Below are positions 17,834-26,872 of a stretch of 35,899 nt of DNA, piece after piece. The notes under the pieces are model-generated. The model made no database searches, was not told the DNA's origin, and saw only the letters and a list, made by a program, of their open reading frames with translations. Position 1 is the first letter of the stretch; the number at the start of each line of letters is the position of its first letter. Origin of the DNA: Candidatus Omnitrophica bacterium CG22_combo_CG10-13_8_21_14_all_43_16 (lineage in GTDB: Bacteria; Omnitrophota; Gorgyraeia; Gorgyraeales; Gorgyraeaceae). Both the position numbers and the translations under genes were made by a program. The stretch spans positions 1 through 35,899 of the forward strand of contig PCTH01000031.1 in assembly GCA_002771475.1 (NCBI GenBank), read 5' to 3'.

Positions 17834-18238
17834 ATGAAGATATACGTAGACAAGATACCGGAAGGCGGGATTGAATTAACCGAAAAGATCCAGCCTGGGG
17901 CGATTTCAATAGATACAGAAGGCATAAGTTTTATCCAGCCTGTGGATGTGAAGGCGAATGTCTTGAAAACCGGGGCTGAGATGTTCGCGGATATCCTGCT
18001 GGAGTCTCCCGTGGAATACACATGCAGCAAATGCCTCAGTAAATTCGAGGGGATTTTTAAAAAGAAGTTCAACCTGATCCGGGAGGTAAAGCCAGCCGAA
18101 GTAGTGGAGCTGGACGATGAGATAAGGCAGGAGATAATAGTGGATTATCCGATGAAGATTGTATGTAAGGAAGACTGTAAAGGGCTTTGCCCTAATTGCG
18201 GGCAAAATCTTAACGTAGGGGAATGTGATTGTAAATAG
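17834..18238 (+). CDS. DUF177 / YceD-family protein
   Basis: The protein has 134 residues and is related to E. coli YceD, linked to 23S rRNA accumulation. The pattern CSKCLSKFEG in the middle is followed by an acidic stretch and a cysteine-rich C-terminus, CKGLCPNCGQNLNVGECDC, as expected for the DUF177 family. The gene is very often found directly before rpmF, as here (12 bases). Its molecular function is not established. The ATG has no evident Shine-Dalgarno sequence. Confidence 0.9.
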   Translation: MKIYVDKIPEGGIELTEKIQPGAISIDTEGISFIQPVDVKANVLKTGAEMFADILLESPVEYTCSKCLSKFEGIFKKKFNLIREVKPAEVVELDDEIRQEIIVDYPMKIVCKEDCKGLCPNCGQNLNVGECDCK

Positions 18239-18250
18239 AGGAGGGGTTAA

Positions 18251-18451
18251 ATGGCTTTACCAAAACGAAGACATTCAAGTTCAAGGCAGGGAAAAAGGCG
18301 CGGTTCTCAAAAAATTCACGTGCAGAGCATCGCTGTGTGCCCGAACTGCAAAGCGCCCAAGCTGCCGCACCGCGTGTGCAGCGTATGCGGGTACTATAAA
18401 GGCAGGCAGGTAATACAGATTAAAGAGAAAAAGAAAAGAGAAAAAAAATAG
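18251..18451 (+). CDS. rpmF: 50S ribosomal protein L32 (zinc-type)
   Basis: The protein has 66 residues and starts MALPKRRHSSSRQGKRR, the typical basic L32 N-terminus. Two cysteine pairs, C30/C33 and C43/C46, form a zinc ribbon. GGAGG precedes the ATG. The order DUF177-rpmF-plsX-fab is a well-known arrangement linking ribosome and lipid synthesis. Confidence 0.97.
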   Translation: MALPKRRHSSSRQGKRRGSQKIHVQSIAVCPNCKAPKLPHRVCSVCGYYKGRQVIQIKEKKKREKK

Positions 18452-18458
18452 GGCCTAT

Positions 18459-18473
18459 GGGAGCCGGGCTCCC
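18459..18473 (+). repeat. Short intergenic hairpin, copy B (GGGAG...CTCCC)
   Basis: GGGAGC (18459-18464) pairs with GCTCCC (18468-18473) over a CGG loop in the rpmF-plsX gap. No T-run follows. It resembles the hairpins at 3215 and 31511 but is shorter and less similar in the flanks. Confidence 0.55.
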
Positions 18474-18494
18474 GCAACCCTGAGGATTATATAA

Positions 18495-19496
18495 ATGATT
18501 AGGATAGCCTTAGACGCGATGGGTTCTGATAATGCTCCGTTTGCAGATGTGGAAGGAGCTGTATTAGCGGCCCGCGAATTTGATTACGAGATTATATTGG
18601 TCGGGAACGAGGGCCTTATAAAGAAAGAACTCGAAAAACACAAGCCTGTCCCTTCGAATATATCAGTGCACCATGCCTCTGAAGTCATAGGCATGCACGA
18701 GCAGCCTGTTTTGAGCGTCAGAAGGAAAAAAGACGCCTCGATAGTGGTGCTCGGGAATCTCGCGAAAGAAAAAAAGGCGGATGCCATAGTCAGCGCAGGC
18801 AATACCGGAGCAATGGTGTGCGCCGCTACCCTTAAATGCAGGCTTCTTAAGGGAATAGAAAGGGCAGGCATAGGTATTGTCATGCCCACGCTTAAAGGCC
18901 CCATGGTGATGATAGACGCGGGCGCAAATATAGACGCCAAGTCATCGCATCTTTTGCAATACGGGATTATGGCCAGCGCCTATTCAGAGTATATTCTAAA
19001 TAAAAAATCTCCAAGGGTAGGGCTTTTAAATGTAGGCGAAGAAGAATCAAAAGGAACCGGTTTTTTAAAAGAGGCTTACGGCCTTCTTGAGTCTTCAGGG
19101 CTTAATTTTATAGGCAATGTAGAAGGCAGGGATTTTTTTATAGGAGACTGCGATATAATTGTCTGTGACGGATTAGTGGGTAATGTGGCGCTAAAGGTTA
19201 CGGAAGCAGTTGCTTACGCATTCGGAGAAATGCTTAAAAAGGAATTAAAGAGAAGCCTTTTGTCCGCAGTAGGGGCTGTGCTGGCTAAAAACGCTTTCGC
19301 GTCAATGAAGAAAAAATTGGATTACACTGAATACGGCGGGGCCCCGCTTTTGGGCATAGACGGCGTATGTATAATAGGGCACGGCTCATCAAACTCCAAG
19401 GCAATAAAAAATGCCATAAGGGTCGCGGGGGAAGAGGTAGTCAAGAACGTAAATCAACACATCATGGAATCTATTACTGCAAGGAAGGAACAATAA
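18495..19496 (+). CDS. plsX: Phosphate acyltransferase PlsX
   Basis: The protein has 333 residues and makes acyl phosphate from acyl-ACP, feeding PlsY for phosphatidic acid synthesis. Signatures are IALDAMGSDNAP at the N-terminus, SAGNTGAMV, KGPMVMIDAGAN, LLNVGEEESKG and the C-terminal EYGGAPLLGIDG. GAGGA lies about ten bases before the ATG. Its stop overlaps the fabH start by one base (TAATG). GpsA, the source of glycerol 3-phosphate for the same pathway, is encoded 11 kb downstream. Confidence 0.97.
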   Translation: MIRIALDAMGSDNAPFADVEGAVLAAREFDYEIILVGNEGLIKKELEKHKPVPSNISVHHASEVIGMHEQPVLSVRRKKDASIVVLGNLAKEKKADAIVSAGNTGAMVCAATLKCRLLKGIERAGIGIVMPTLKGPMVMIDAGANIDAKSSHLLQYGIMASAYSEYILNKKSPRVGLLNVGEEESKGTGFLKEAYGLLESSGLNFIGNVEGRDFFIGDCDIIVCDGLVGNVALKVTEAVAYAFGEMLKKELKRSLLSAVGAVLAKNAFASMKKKLDYTEYGGAPLLGIDGVCIIGHGSSNSKAIKNAIRVAGEEVVKNVNQHIMESITARKEQ

Positions 19497-20473
19497 TGGA
19501 ACAGGCCGGCATACTTGGATTGGGTTGTTACCTGCCATCCAGGAAAATGACAAATAAGGATCTTGAAAAACTGGTCGATACTTCTGATGAATGGATAATG
19601 ACAAGGACCGGAATCAAGGAAAGAAGGATTGCCCCTAAGGAATCTGCAGCGAGCGATCTTGGGGTAGAGGCTGCCAAGCTGGCGATTAAAGACGCAAGGC
19701 TGAAACCTGAGGACATAGATTTGATTATCGTGGCTACGGTAACAGGAGACATGGCTTTTCCCTCAACCTCGTGTATTATACAGGATAAGATAGGAGCCAT
19801 AAACGCAGCCGCGTTTGATATAAATGCCGCATGTTCCGGCTTTGTATTCGGGATAACCATTGCCAAGCAATTCGTAGATTCAGGGCTTTATAAAAATATA
19901 CTGGTAATAGGAGCGGAAAAAATGACAAGCCTTGTGGATTGGACAGACCGCTCCACGTGCGTATTGTTCGGAGACGGATCCGGCGCGTGTATCGTAGGCA
20001 AAAGTAAAGACAGGCAGATTGCTTCTTATTTTATAGGCTGCGACGGTTCAGGCAGCAATCTTTTAAGGCTTCCGGCAGGGGGGTCCAGGATTCCCGCGAC
20101 AGAAGACACAGTTAAAAATAAACTGCATTTTTTGAAAATGGAAGGCAATGAAGTGTTCAAGCTTGCCGTAAAGGTAATGGCTGACGCTGCCAATAAGGCA
20201 ATTACAAAGGCAGGGCTTCTATGCAGCGATATAAACCTATTGATACCTCATCAGGCAAATATAAGGATATTATTGGCGGTCGCGAAAAAGCTGGGGCTTC
20301 CGGAAGAAAAGATTTTCCTTAATATAGAGAAATACGGCAATATGTCATCAGCTTCAACCGCGGTTGCGCTGGCAGAGGCGAATAAAGACGGAAGGATTAA
20401 AAAAGGCGACAATGTCTGCCTTGTTGCGTTCGGTTCAGGGCTTACCTATGGGGCAGTGGTAATCAAATGGTAA
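19496..20473 (+). CDS. fabH: 3-oxoacyl-ACP synthase III FabH
   Basis: I start the gene at ATG 19496, because AGGAAGGAA lies just before it and the product then begins MEQAGILGLGCYLPSRKMTN, as FabH should; longer reading frames run back into plsX. The 325-residue enzyme starts fatty-acid chains by condensing acetyl-CoA with malonyl-ACP. The catalytic triad is visible: C113 in AACSGF, H252 in LIPHQANIRI and N282 in YGNMSSAS. The RTGIKERR segment near 41 is also conserved. Confidence 0.97.
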   Translation: MEQAGILGLGCYLPSRKMTNKDLEKLVDTSDEWIMTRTGIKERRIAPKESAASDLGVEAAKLAIKDARLKPEDIDLIIVATVTGDMAFPSTSCIIQDKIGAINAAAFDINAACSGFVFGITIAKQFVDSGLYKNILVIGAEKMTSLVDWTDRSTCVLFGDGSGACIVGKSKDRQIASYFIGCDGSGSNLLRLPAGGSRIPATEDTVKNKLHFLKMEGNEVFKLAVKVMADAANKAITKAGLLCSDINLLIPHQANIRILLAVAKKLGLPEEKIFLNIEKYGNMSSASTAVALAEANKDGRIKKGDNVCLVAFGSGLTYGAVVIKW

Positions 20474-21381
20474 ATAAAATTTGTTATATTTTTCCGGGCC
20501 AGGGGTCGCAATATGCGGGCATGGGAAAAGATTTATACGATAACAACCCTGAAGCGAAAAATATCTTTGACCAGGCGGAGAAAATCCTGCCGGGTTTGAA
20601 TTTAAAGAAATTATGTTTTGAAGGCCCGATAGAGGAGTTGACGCAGACTGCCAATAGCCAGGTGGCGATTCTTGTAACAAGTATAGCGGCATTGCAGGCT
20701 ATAGGCCCCGGGCCCCAGGCTCCGGGATGCTGCGCAGGATTGAGCCTTGGGGAGTACAGCGCATTGGTCGCGGCCGGCTCGCTGGAATTTTTAGATGCGG
20801 TGAGGCTGGTGAGACGAAGAGGCGAGCTCATGGAGCAGGCAGCCAAGAATAATCCAGGCACCATGGCATCTATAATAGGGCTATCCGCAGAGGTTTTAAG
20901 AGAGGTTTGCAAAGAAACAAAAGCAGAAATAGCTAATTTAAATTCTCCCGGTCAGATAGTCATATCGGGTAAAATTGAATCTGTCCAAAATGCCATGGCC
21001 CTGGCTGAAACAAAGGGCGCAAAAAAGGCGATTCTATTAAATGTAAGCGGGCCTTTTCATTCTTCGTTCATGAAAGAGGCCGCGGAGGAATTTAGAAAAG
21101 AGCTCGATAAGACAAAGGTTTCAGCCCCAAAGATCGCTATTGTCAGCAACGTAACAGCTGATTATGAAAAGACGCCTGAAGAAATAAAGGAAAACCTCGT
21201 ACAGCAGTTATACAGCACTGTAAGATGGGAAGAATCTGTTATAAAAATCAGCAGGGAAGGCTGCGGTACATTTTTTGAGATAGGGCCGGGAAAGGTGCTT
21301 AAAGGATTACTGCGCAGGATAAACCCTGAATTGGCAGTGCAGAACATAGAAACTTCAGAGGATATCAAGAAACTTCAATAG
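20467..21381 (+). CDS. fabD: Malonyl-CoA:ACP transacylase FabD
   Basis: The protein has 304 residues and loads malonyl groups onto ACP. It begins with CYIFPGQGSQYAGMG. The nucleophile S93 lies in GLSLGEYSAL, and GPFHSSFM holds the catalytic histidine. The ISGKIESV and ISREGCGTFFEIGPGKVL blocks near the end also fit. Its ATG overlaps fabH by seven bases, so expression is likely coupled. Confidence 0.96.
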   Translation: MVNKICYIFPGQGSQYAGMGKDLYDNNPEAKNIFDQAEKILPGLNLKKLCFEGPIEELTQTANSQVAILVTSIAALQAIGPGPQAPGCCAGLSLGEYSALVAAGSLEFLDAVRLVRRRGELMEQAAKNNPGTMASIIGLSAEVLREVCKETKAEIANLNSPGQIVISGKIESVQNAMALAETKGAKKAILLNVSGPFHSSFMKEAAEEFRKELDKTKVSAPKIAIVSNVTADYEKTPEEIKENLVQQLYSTVRWEESVIKISREGCGTFFEIGPGKVLKGLLRRINPELAVQNIETSEDIKKLQ

Positions 21382-21390
21382 GAGGAATAT

Positions 21391-22140
21391 ATGTGTGAAT
21401 CAGCTTTGGAAGGCAGAGTCAGCCTTATAACAGGAGGCGCCAGGGGCATCGGCAAGGAAATAGCAATGCTTTTTGCCAGAAACGGCTCCGATATAGCCAT
21501 ATGCGACGTGAATCTGGAAGAGGCTGAAAAAACAGCTCAGGAAATCCGGGATTTAGGACGCGAGAGCCTTGCCTTCAAGGCAGATGTCACTGATTCAAGC
21601 CAGGTTCAGGCAATGGTGGATAAAATTCTTGACAAATTTAATAAAGTAGATATACTTATTAACAACGCAGGCATAACAAAAGACAATCTGCTTTTAAGGA
21701 TGTCGGAAGATGAGTGGGATAAGGTAATAGCTGTAAACCTTAAAGGCACTTTTGTATGCACCAAGCTTGTCTCAAAGGTTATGCTTAAGCAGCGTTTTGG
21801 CAAGATAGTTAATCTTGCCTCGATCATTGGAATAATGGGGAATGCGGGCCAGGCGAATTACGCGGCCTCAAAGGCAGGCATAATAGGCCTTACAAAAAGC
21901 GTGGCAAAAGAATTGGCTTCGCGCAATATCTGCGTAAACGCAATAGCCCCCGGTTTTATAAAAACAGACATGACAGCCAGATTGCCTGAAGAGGTCCAGA
22001 AAAAAATGCTTTCTGTTATACCTCTCGGGAGGTTCGGCGAAGCAAAGGATGTGGCTGATTTAGCGCTATTTCTTTCGAGCGAAAGCTCTTCATATATAAC
22101 AGGCCAGGTGATGCAGGTAGACGGCGGAATGGTAATGTAG
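21391..22140 (+). CDS. fabG: 3-oxoacyl-ACP reductase FabG
   Basis: The protein has 249 residues of the short-chain dehydrogenase family and reduces 3-oxoacyl-ACP with NADPH. Visible motifs are the nucleotide-binding TGGARGIG, NNAGITKDNLLLRM with the family's NNAG, the catalytic serine in NLASIIG, and YAASKAG with the Tyr-Lys pair. The C-terminal ITGQVMQVDGGM is characteristic. AGGAGG precedes the ATG by about five bases. Confidence 0.96.
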   Translation: MCESALEGRVSLITGGARGIGKEIAMLFARNGSDIAICDVNLEEAEKTAQEIRDLGRESLAFKADVTDSSQVQAMVDKILDKFNKVDILINNAGITKDNLLLRMSEDEWDKVIAVNLKGTFVCTKLVSKVMLKQRFGKIVNLASIIGIMGNAGQANYAASKAGIIGLTKSVAKELASRNICVNAIAPGFIKTDMTARLPEEVQKKMLSVIPLGRFGEAKDVADLALFLSSESSSYITGQVMQVDGGMVM

Positions 22141-22174
22141 TTAAAAAAAAGCAAATAACAAGGAGGATTATCAT

Positions 22175-22414
22175 ATGGCAGTTGCTGAAAAAGTGAAATC
22201 AATAATAGCAGAACAGCTCGGAGTGAAGGCAGAAGAAGTGACTCCTGAGGCGTCTTTCATAGACGATCTGGGAGCGGATTCTCTTGATACAGTAGAGCTT
22301 GTAATGGCTCTGGAAGAGGAATTCGGCATAGAGATCCCGGATGAAGACGCCGAGAAGATCACTACTGTTGGCGATGCTGTTAAGTACATAGAAGAAAAAG
22401 GCACCAAAAAGTAA
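22175..22414 (+). CDS. acpP: Acyl carrier protein
   Basis: The protein has 79 acidic residues. S36 in the [12 protein letters not shown] motif is where 4'-phosphopantetheine is attached. A strong AAGGAGG precedes the ATG. It lies in the middle of the fab run and is followed by a terminator-like hairpin, which would let ACP, needed in large amounts, be made in excess over FabF. Confidence 0.97.
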   Translation: MAVAEKVKSIIAEQLGVKAEEVTPEASFIDDLGADSLDTVELVMALEEEFGIEIPDEDAEKITTVGDAVKYIEEKGTKK

Positions 22415-22429
22415 TATTTTGAACATAAC

Positions 22430-22485
22430 GGGGTTAGGAGAGCGATTAAATTAATTTTTAAGTCTCTTCTGACCCCCTTATTTTT
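22430..22485 (+). terminator. Terminator or attenuator between acpP and fabF
   Basis: A 13-bp stem, GGGGTTAGGAGAG (22430-22442) with CTCTTCTGACCCC (22464-22476), includes G-T pairs and one A-G mismatch or bulge, with a 21-base AT-rich loop. It is followed by CTTATTTTT. The stem and T-rich tail fit an intrinsic terminator. Because no clear promoter for fabF follows, partial read-through is likely. Confidence 0.75.
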
Positions 22486-22496
22486 AAGGACTATTT

Positions 22497-23732
22497 ATGA
22501 AACGAAGAGTTGTCGTTACGGGGCTTGGGATAGTTTCTCCTATAGGATGCGTCAAGGATATCTTTTGGGATAACCTTGTAAAAGGCAAGAGCGGCATAGG
22601 CCCTTTGACTCATTTTGACGCCACCCAATACGATTCCCGCATCGCAGGAGAGGTAAAGGAATTCGCGCCTCATCCTTCTATTTCCACTAAAGAGCTCAGG
22701 AGGATGGAGAGATTCGTGCAGTTTGGCGTGACAGCTGCCAAAAATGCAATGGAAGATTCCGGCATTGATATGTCCAGGGAAGATCCGTATAGAATAGGCG
22801 TACTTGTCGGTTCAGGCATAGGAAGCCTCAGGATAATAGAGGAAGAACATAAAGTGATACTTGAAAAGGGCCCGTCCCGCGTAACGCCTTTTCTTATACC
22901 CATGCTTATTGTAAATATGGCTTCAGGCCATATTTCTATTATGACGGGTGTTAAAGGCCCGAATCTCTGCACCACGACCGCCTGCGCATCAGGTTCGCAT
23001 GCCATGGGCGAGGCAATGAGGATTATCCAGTACGGGGACGCAGATATCATGATAGCAGGCGGCACTGAAAGCTGCATTTCCGCTCTTGGTATCGGAGGGT
23101 TCTGCGCATTAAAAGCCCTTTCCACCAGGAATGACGAGCCCCAGAAGGCATCAAGGCCTTTTGATAAGGATAGAGACGGTTTTGTAATGTCAGAAGGCTG
23201 CGGCATTGCTATTTTAGAAGAACTGGAACACGCCAAAAAAAGAAATGCCAAAATATACGGGGAGATAGTCGGCTATGGCATGACAGGAGACGCATATCAT
23301 ATGACAGCGCCTGATCCGGAAGGAGAAGGGGCCACGAGATGCATGGTGAATGCGCTGAAAGACGGAAATCTGAAACCCGAAGACATCTCCTATATAAATG
23401 CGCATGGCACATCCACTTCGCTTAATGATAAGATAGAGACTCTTGCTATAAAGAAGGCCTTCGGGAGCTCTGCTAAAAAAATACCCGTTTCTTCCACAAA
23501 GTCAATGCTGGGCCATCAGCTGGGCGCAGCAGGGGCAATAGAGTTTATCATCTGCTGCCTCGCCATGGAAAAAAGCATCATTCCACCCACAATAAACTAC
23601 GAAACACCTGACCCTGACTGCGACCTGGACTACGTGCCCAATAAAGCGCGCCAGGCAAAGGTCAATGCCTGCTTATCCAATTCCCTCGGCTTCGGCGGCC
23701 ACAACGCCACTCTCTGCGTAAAAAAGTTCTAG
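22497..23732 (+). CDS. fabF: 3-oxoacyl-ACP synthase II FabF
   Basis: The protein has 411 residues, the usual FabF size, and elongates acyl-ACP with malonyl-ACP. The N-terminus RRVVVTGLGIVSPIG is diagnostic. The catalytic triad is C163 in TTACASGSHAM, H303 in NAHGTSTSLND and H340 in MLGHQLGAAG. TAAGGA lies seven bases before the ATG and directly after the T-rich end of the upstream terminator. It closes the fatty acid cluster. Confidence 0.97.
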   Translation: MKRRVVVTGLGIVSPIGCVKDIFWDNLVKGKSGIGPLTHFDATQYDSRIAGEVKEFAPHPSISTKELRRMERFVQFGVTAAKNAMEDSGIDMSREDPYRIGVLVGSGIGSLRIIEEEHKVILEKGPSRVTPFLIPMLIVNMASGHISIMTGVKGPNLCTTTACASGSHAMGEAMRIIQYGDADIMIAGGTESCISALGIGGFCALKALSTRNDEPQKASRPFDKDRDGFVMSEGCGIAILEELEHAKKRNAKIYGEIVGYGMTGDAYHMTAPDPEGEGATRCMVNALKDGNLKPEDISYINAHGTSTSLNDKIETLAIKKAFGSSAKKIPVSSTKSMLGHQLGAAGAIEFIICCLAMEKSIIPPTINYETPDPDCDLDYVPNKARQAKVNACLSNSLGFGGHNATLCVKKF

Positions 23733-23757
23733 GCATTATAATCTGACCTTTTTTGAA

Positions 23758-23787
23758 TTGATTTAGCGATTTATATGGAATTATACT
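23758..23787 (+). promoter_or_regulatory. Possible promoter of the gsp cluster, leaderless
   Basis: TTGATT (23758-23763) and TATACT (23782-23787) are separated by 18 bases. The expected start point, about seven bases after the -10, falls on the A of the gspE ATG (23794). No ribosome site precedes that ATG. If real, the message would be leaderless. Confidence 0.4.
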
Positions 23788-23793
23788 GCATTA

Positions 23794-25236
23794 ATGCCTG
23801 CCTCAGGATCTACGCTTTCTATTAGACTGAAAAATCTCAAAATAAACCCGGATATTCTCAAGAAAATCCCTGCAAAATTCGCATGCCATTATAAGGTCAT
23901 GCCTATAAGATTTGAAAAAGATATTCTCACGCTTGCCATAGAAGACCCTTTGAATCTAAATATTTTGGATGAAATCAGTTTATTTCTGGGATTTAAGATA
24001 GAGCCTGCGCAGGCAAGCCTTGCCGATATATCAGAGGCTATTAAAGAATATTATGGCCTGGGAGCTGAGACCATAGAAGAGATCATGGCTCAAGGTTCCG
24101 GGCTCGAGGCTCAAGGGACAGGGATGGAAGATATAGATGATTTAGCCCAGGATGCTTCTATAGTGAAGTTTGTAAATCAAATGCTCAGCCAGGCTGTAAA
24201 CGATAATGCCACGGATGTGCACATAGAGCCGTATGAGGATGATGTCAGAATCAGATATCGGATGGACGGCATTTTATATGATGTGCCCATACCCAGGAAC
24301 ATAGCGTATTTTAAATCAGCCATAGTTTCCAGGATAAAAATCATGGCTAATCTGGATATCGCGGAGCGCCGCCTTCCACAGGACGGCAGGATAAAAATTA
24401 AAGTCAGCGGGCAAGAGCTGGATCTGAGGGTGTCTATATTGCCTACGCAATTCGGGGAGAGCGTGGATATCAGGATCCTTATCAGCTCCATGCTTCACAG
24501 CCTGGAGAACCTGGGACTGGCAGCTTGCGATCTTTGTGAACTGGAGAAACTTATAAAGAAACCGCACGGGATAATCTTTGTTACAGGCCCTACGGGCAGC
24601 GGCAAGACCACAACGCTCTACGCATGTTTATCCAAGATAAACGATAAGGATAGAAAGATTATAACCATAGAAGATCCCGTAGAGTACCAGTTAAAAGGCA
24701 TCACTCAGATGCAGGTTCATCCAAAGATAGGGTTTGATTTTGCCGCAGGTTTAAGGTCTATGTTGAGGCATGACCCTGATATTATGATGCTGGGGGAGGT
24801 CAGGGATTTTGAGACAGCTGAAATAACCATAAGAGTAGCTTTGACAGGCCATCTGGTTTTCAGCACCCTTCACACAAATGATGCCGCGGGCGGCATAGCC
24901 AGGCTTTTGGATATAGGAATTGAGCCGTATCTTATAGCGAGTTCAGTGGAATGCTTTATCGCGCAAAGGCTCGTCAGGGTTGTCTGTATTGATTGCAGAG
25001 GCAAAGGCTGCGAACCCTGCAAATTTACAGGATATAAAGGCAGGACAGCGATATATGAATTTTTAATCATGAAAGACGAGATCCGGGAAATGATTTTAAG
25101 ACGCCTGCCGTCAGGACAAATAAAAAATAAGGCATTGGAATCAGGTATGCGCACTCTCAGGATGGACGGCATGGAAAAGATAAAAAAAGGCATAACGACT
25201 ATCAGCGAAGTCAGCAGGGTGACAAAAGAGGACTAG
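23794..25236 (+). CDS. gspE: Type II secretion system ATPase GspE
   Basis: The protein has 480 residues. An N-terminal MshEN-like domain (about 15-90) precedes the secretion ATPase core. Walker A is GPTGSGKTT (K271) and Walker B lies around LGEVRD (E335). The aspartate and histidine boxes, VEYQLKGITQMQV and FSTLHTNDAAGGIARL, fit GspE/PilB proteins. A zinc-binding four-cysteine motif (C398, C401, C406, C409) is typical of GspE. It powers pseudopilus assembly at the inner membrane. The order E-F-G, plus the calcium-site style of GspG, favours type II secretion over type IV pili. An upstream in-frame TAG excludes a longer start. Confidence 0.93.
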   Translation: MPASGSTLSIRLKNLKINPDILKKIPAKFACHYKVMPIRFEKDILTLAIEDPLNLNILDEISLFLGFKIEPAQASLADISEAIKEYYGLGAETIEEIMAQGSGLEAQGTGMEDIDDLAQDASIVKFVNQMLSQAVNDNATDVHIEPYEDDVRIRYRMDGILYDVPIPRNIAYFKSAIVSRIKIMANLDIAERRLPQDGRIKIKVSGQELDLRVSILPTQFGESVDIRILISSMLHSLENLGLAACDLCELEKLIKKPHGIIFVTGPTGSGKTTTLYACLSKINDKDRKIITIEDPVEYQLKGITQMQVHPKIGFDFAAGLRSMLRHDPDIMMLGEVRDFETAEITIRVALTGHLVFSTLHTNDAAGGIARLLDIGIEPYLIASSVECFIAQRLVRVVCIDCRGKGCEPCKFTGYKGRTAIYEFLIMKDEIREMILRRLPSGQIKNKALESGMRTLRMDGMEKIKKGITTISEVSRVTKED

Positions 25237-25237
25237 T

Positions 25238-26437
25238 ATGCCTAAGTTTTTATACAGGGTAAAAAACGGGCCGCTGGAGGTTTTGGAAGGCATTATCGAG
25301 GCTGATTCAGAGAGGGCAGTCATCAACAAGCTAGCCCGGCAAGGGTATTGTCCCATATCAGTCAAAGAGGGATCAGCAGATGCTGAGAAGGCGGAAATTT
25401 ACAGGATCAGCGCGAAGCGCCTGGCTAATTTTACAAGGCATTTGTCAGAACTTTTAAACGCAAGCCTTACGCTTTATAATTCGTTGAGCGTGATAGAAAA
25501 CCAATCTGAAAATAAGAATTTAAAAACAATAATCAAGGCGCTGAAAGGCCATATAAAAGACGGGAAAAAATTTTCAGAGGCATTGAAAAATTATCCGGGA
25601 ATTTTTTCAGAATTATATGTAAATATTGCGCGTTCAGGGGAGGAATCAGGTTCGCTGGATGAGGCCTTGTCGAATATAGCTGATTTACTGGATAAGGATG
25701 AGGATATGCGCTCCAAGATCATAGCGGCATCGGCATATCCCATGCTGATGGCGGCAGTAGGACTAGGCACAATATTTATTTTAGTCACGTTTATCGTGCC
25801 CAGGCTGGTAAATATGTTTGTGGAGATGGAGGCGAAATTACCCTTGCCTACAAGGATGCTTATAGCCATAAGCGGTTTCGCAAGGGATTACTGGATTTGG
25901 ATGATTTTTTTCACAGGCAGCGCGATTGTTTTATTCAGGAAAAGCAGTTTGAATCCCGGCGTAAAGATCAAACTGGACAGGATAAAATTGGGGATCCCTG
26001 TTTTCGGGGCTCTTATAAAGGATGCGGAACTGGCGAGGTTCTCCAGGACTTTTTCCATGCTCCTTAAAAACGGAGTCCCTATGCTGGATTCTCTGAAGAT
26101 AGTTTCCGGCGTGATAACAAATAGCGCAATAAAAGAAGATGCGGGATTGATCTATGAAGATATCAAGGCAGGCTCCAGCCTTAGCAATGCGGTAAAGAAA
26201 AGTAGATCTTTTCCTTTATTGGCTGGGAACATGATAGTGGTAGGCGAGGAAGGCGGTTTTCTGGATAAGGCGCTATTAAATGTCGCCAGGAATTATGAAA
26301 AATCCCTGGAACTGGGAGTGAAAGTAATAACCAGCCTTTTGGAACCGGCTTTTATTTTGATAATGGGCCTTGTGATAGGCTTTATAGTAGTGGCGATGCT
26401 TTTGCCTGTATTTCAGATATCGCTGATTTCGCATTAA
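25238..26437 (+). CDS. gspF: Type II secretion inner-membrane platform protein GspF
   Basis: The protein has 399 residues and two related T2SSF domains (about 60-190 and 265-390) joined by membrane helices. Helices are seen near 165-190, 215-235 and 370-395, the last as FILIMGLVIGFIVVAMLLPVF. The signature ARSGEESGSLDEAL occurs in the first repeat, mirrored by VVGEEGGFLDKAL in the second. It couples GspE to the growing pseudopilus. The gap to gspE is one base. Confidence 0.94.
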   Translation: MPKFLYRVKNGPLEVLEGIIEADSERAVINKLARQGYCPISVKEGSADAEKAEIYRISAKRLANFTRHLSELLNASLTLYNSLSVIENQSENKNLKTIIKALKGHIKDGKKFSEALKNYPGIFSELYVNIARSGEESGSLDEALSNIADLLDKDEDMRSKIIAASAYPMLMAAVGLGTIFILVTFIVPRLVNMFVEMEAKLPLPTRMLIAISGFARDYWIWMIFFTGSAIVLFRKSSLNPGVKIKLDRIKLGIPVFGALIKDAELARFSRTFSMLLKNGVPMLDSLKIVSGVITNSAIKEDAGLIYEDIKAGSSLSNAVKKSRSFPLLAGNMIVVGEEGGFLDKALLNVARNYEKSLELGVKVITSLLEPAFILIMGLVIGFIVVAMLLPVFQISLISH

Positions 26438-26449
26438 AACGGAGGAAAG

Positions 26450-26872
26450 ATGAGAAATGGAAAAGGTTTTACTTTGATTGAATTGATGCTTGTGGTGGTT
26501 ATTATAGGCGTTCTTGTTTCAATGGTCGCGCCAAGGCTTGCCGGCCGCTCAGAAGAAGCCAGGATAGCCGCGGCCAGGGCAGATATAAACGCGAATATCT
26601 CCATAGCGCTTGATTTATATGAACTGGATAACGGAAAATATCCTGAGACTGAAGAGGGGCTGGCCGCTTTATTGTCAAAACCAGGCTCCAGCGCAAAATG
26701 GAAAGGGCCTTATATTAAAAAGGTGCCGCTTGATCCGTGGGGCAGGAATTACGCTTATAGATCGCCGGGGGACCATAATATTGATTATGACTTATATTCT
26801 TACGGCCCTGACGGGCAAGAAGGCGGGGATGATAATGTCTCTAACTGGGAGACAGAAGATGCCCGGAAGTAA
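26450..26872 (+). CDS. gspG: Major pseudopilin GspG
   Basis: The precursor has 140 residues. The prepilin site is KG|FTLIELMLVVVIIGVL, with the required glutamate at mature position 5. GNYAYRSPGDH and a C-terminal GPDGQEGGDDNVSNW stretch match the GspG calcium-binding loop, which points to type II secretion rather than type IV pili. It forms the pseudopilus shaft that pushes substrates through the secretin. GGAGG lies just before the ATG. A prepilin peptidase must process it, but none is in the window. Confidence 0.94.
   Translation: MRNGKGFTLIELMLVVVIIGVLVSMVAPRLAGRSEEARIAAARADINANISIALDLYELDNGKYPETEEGLAALLSKPGSSAKWKGPYIKKVPLDPWGRNYAYRSPGDHNIDYDLYSYGPDGQEGGDDNVSNWETEDARK

Noticed and set aside
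19367-19495. A longer fabH start inside plsX
   Set aside because: The extra residues have no similarity to FabH, and the ATG at 19496 has a good ribosome site and gives the normal N-terminus.
20737-20760. Leucine in place of histidine in the FabD GxSxG motif (GLSLGE)
   Set aside because: This variant is, to my knowledge, common in FabD of several phyla, so it is not a sign of lost function.
22670-23251. A 193-codon minus-strand open frame opposite fabF
   Set aside because: The sense strand encodes the FabF catalytic centre, and the antisense product has no domain.
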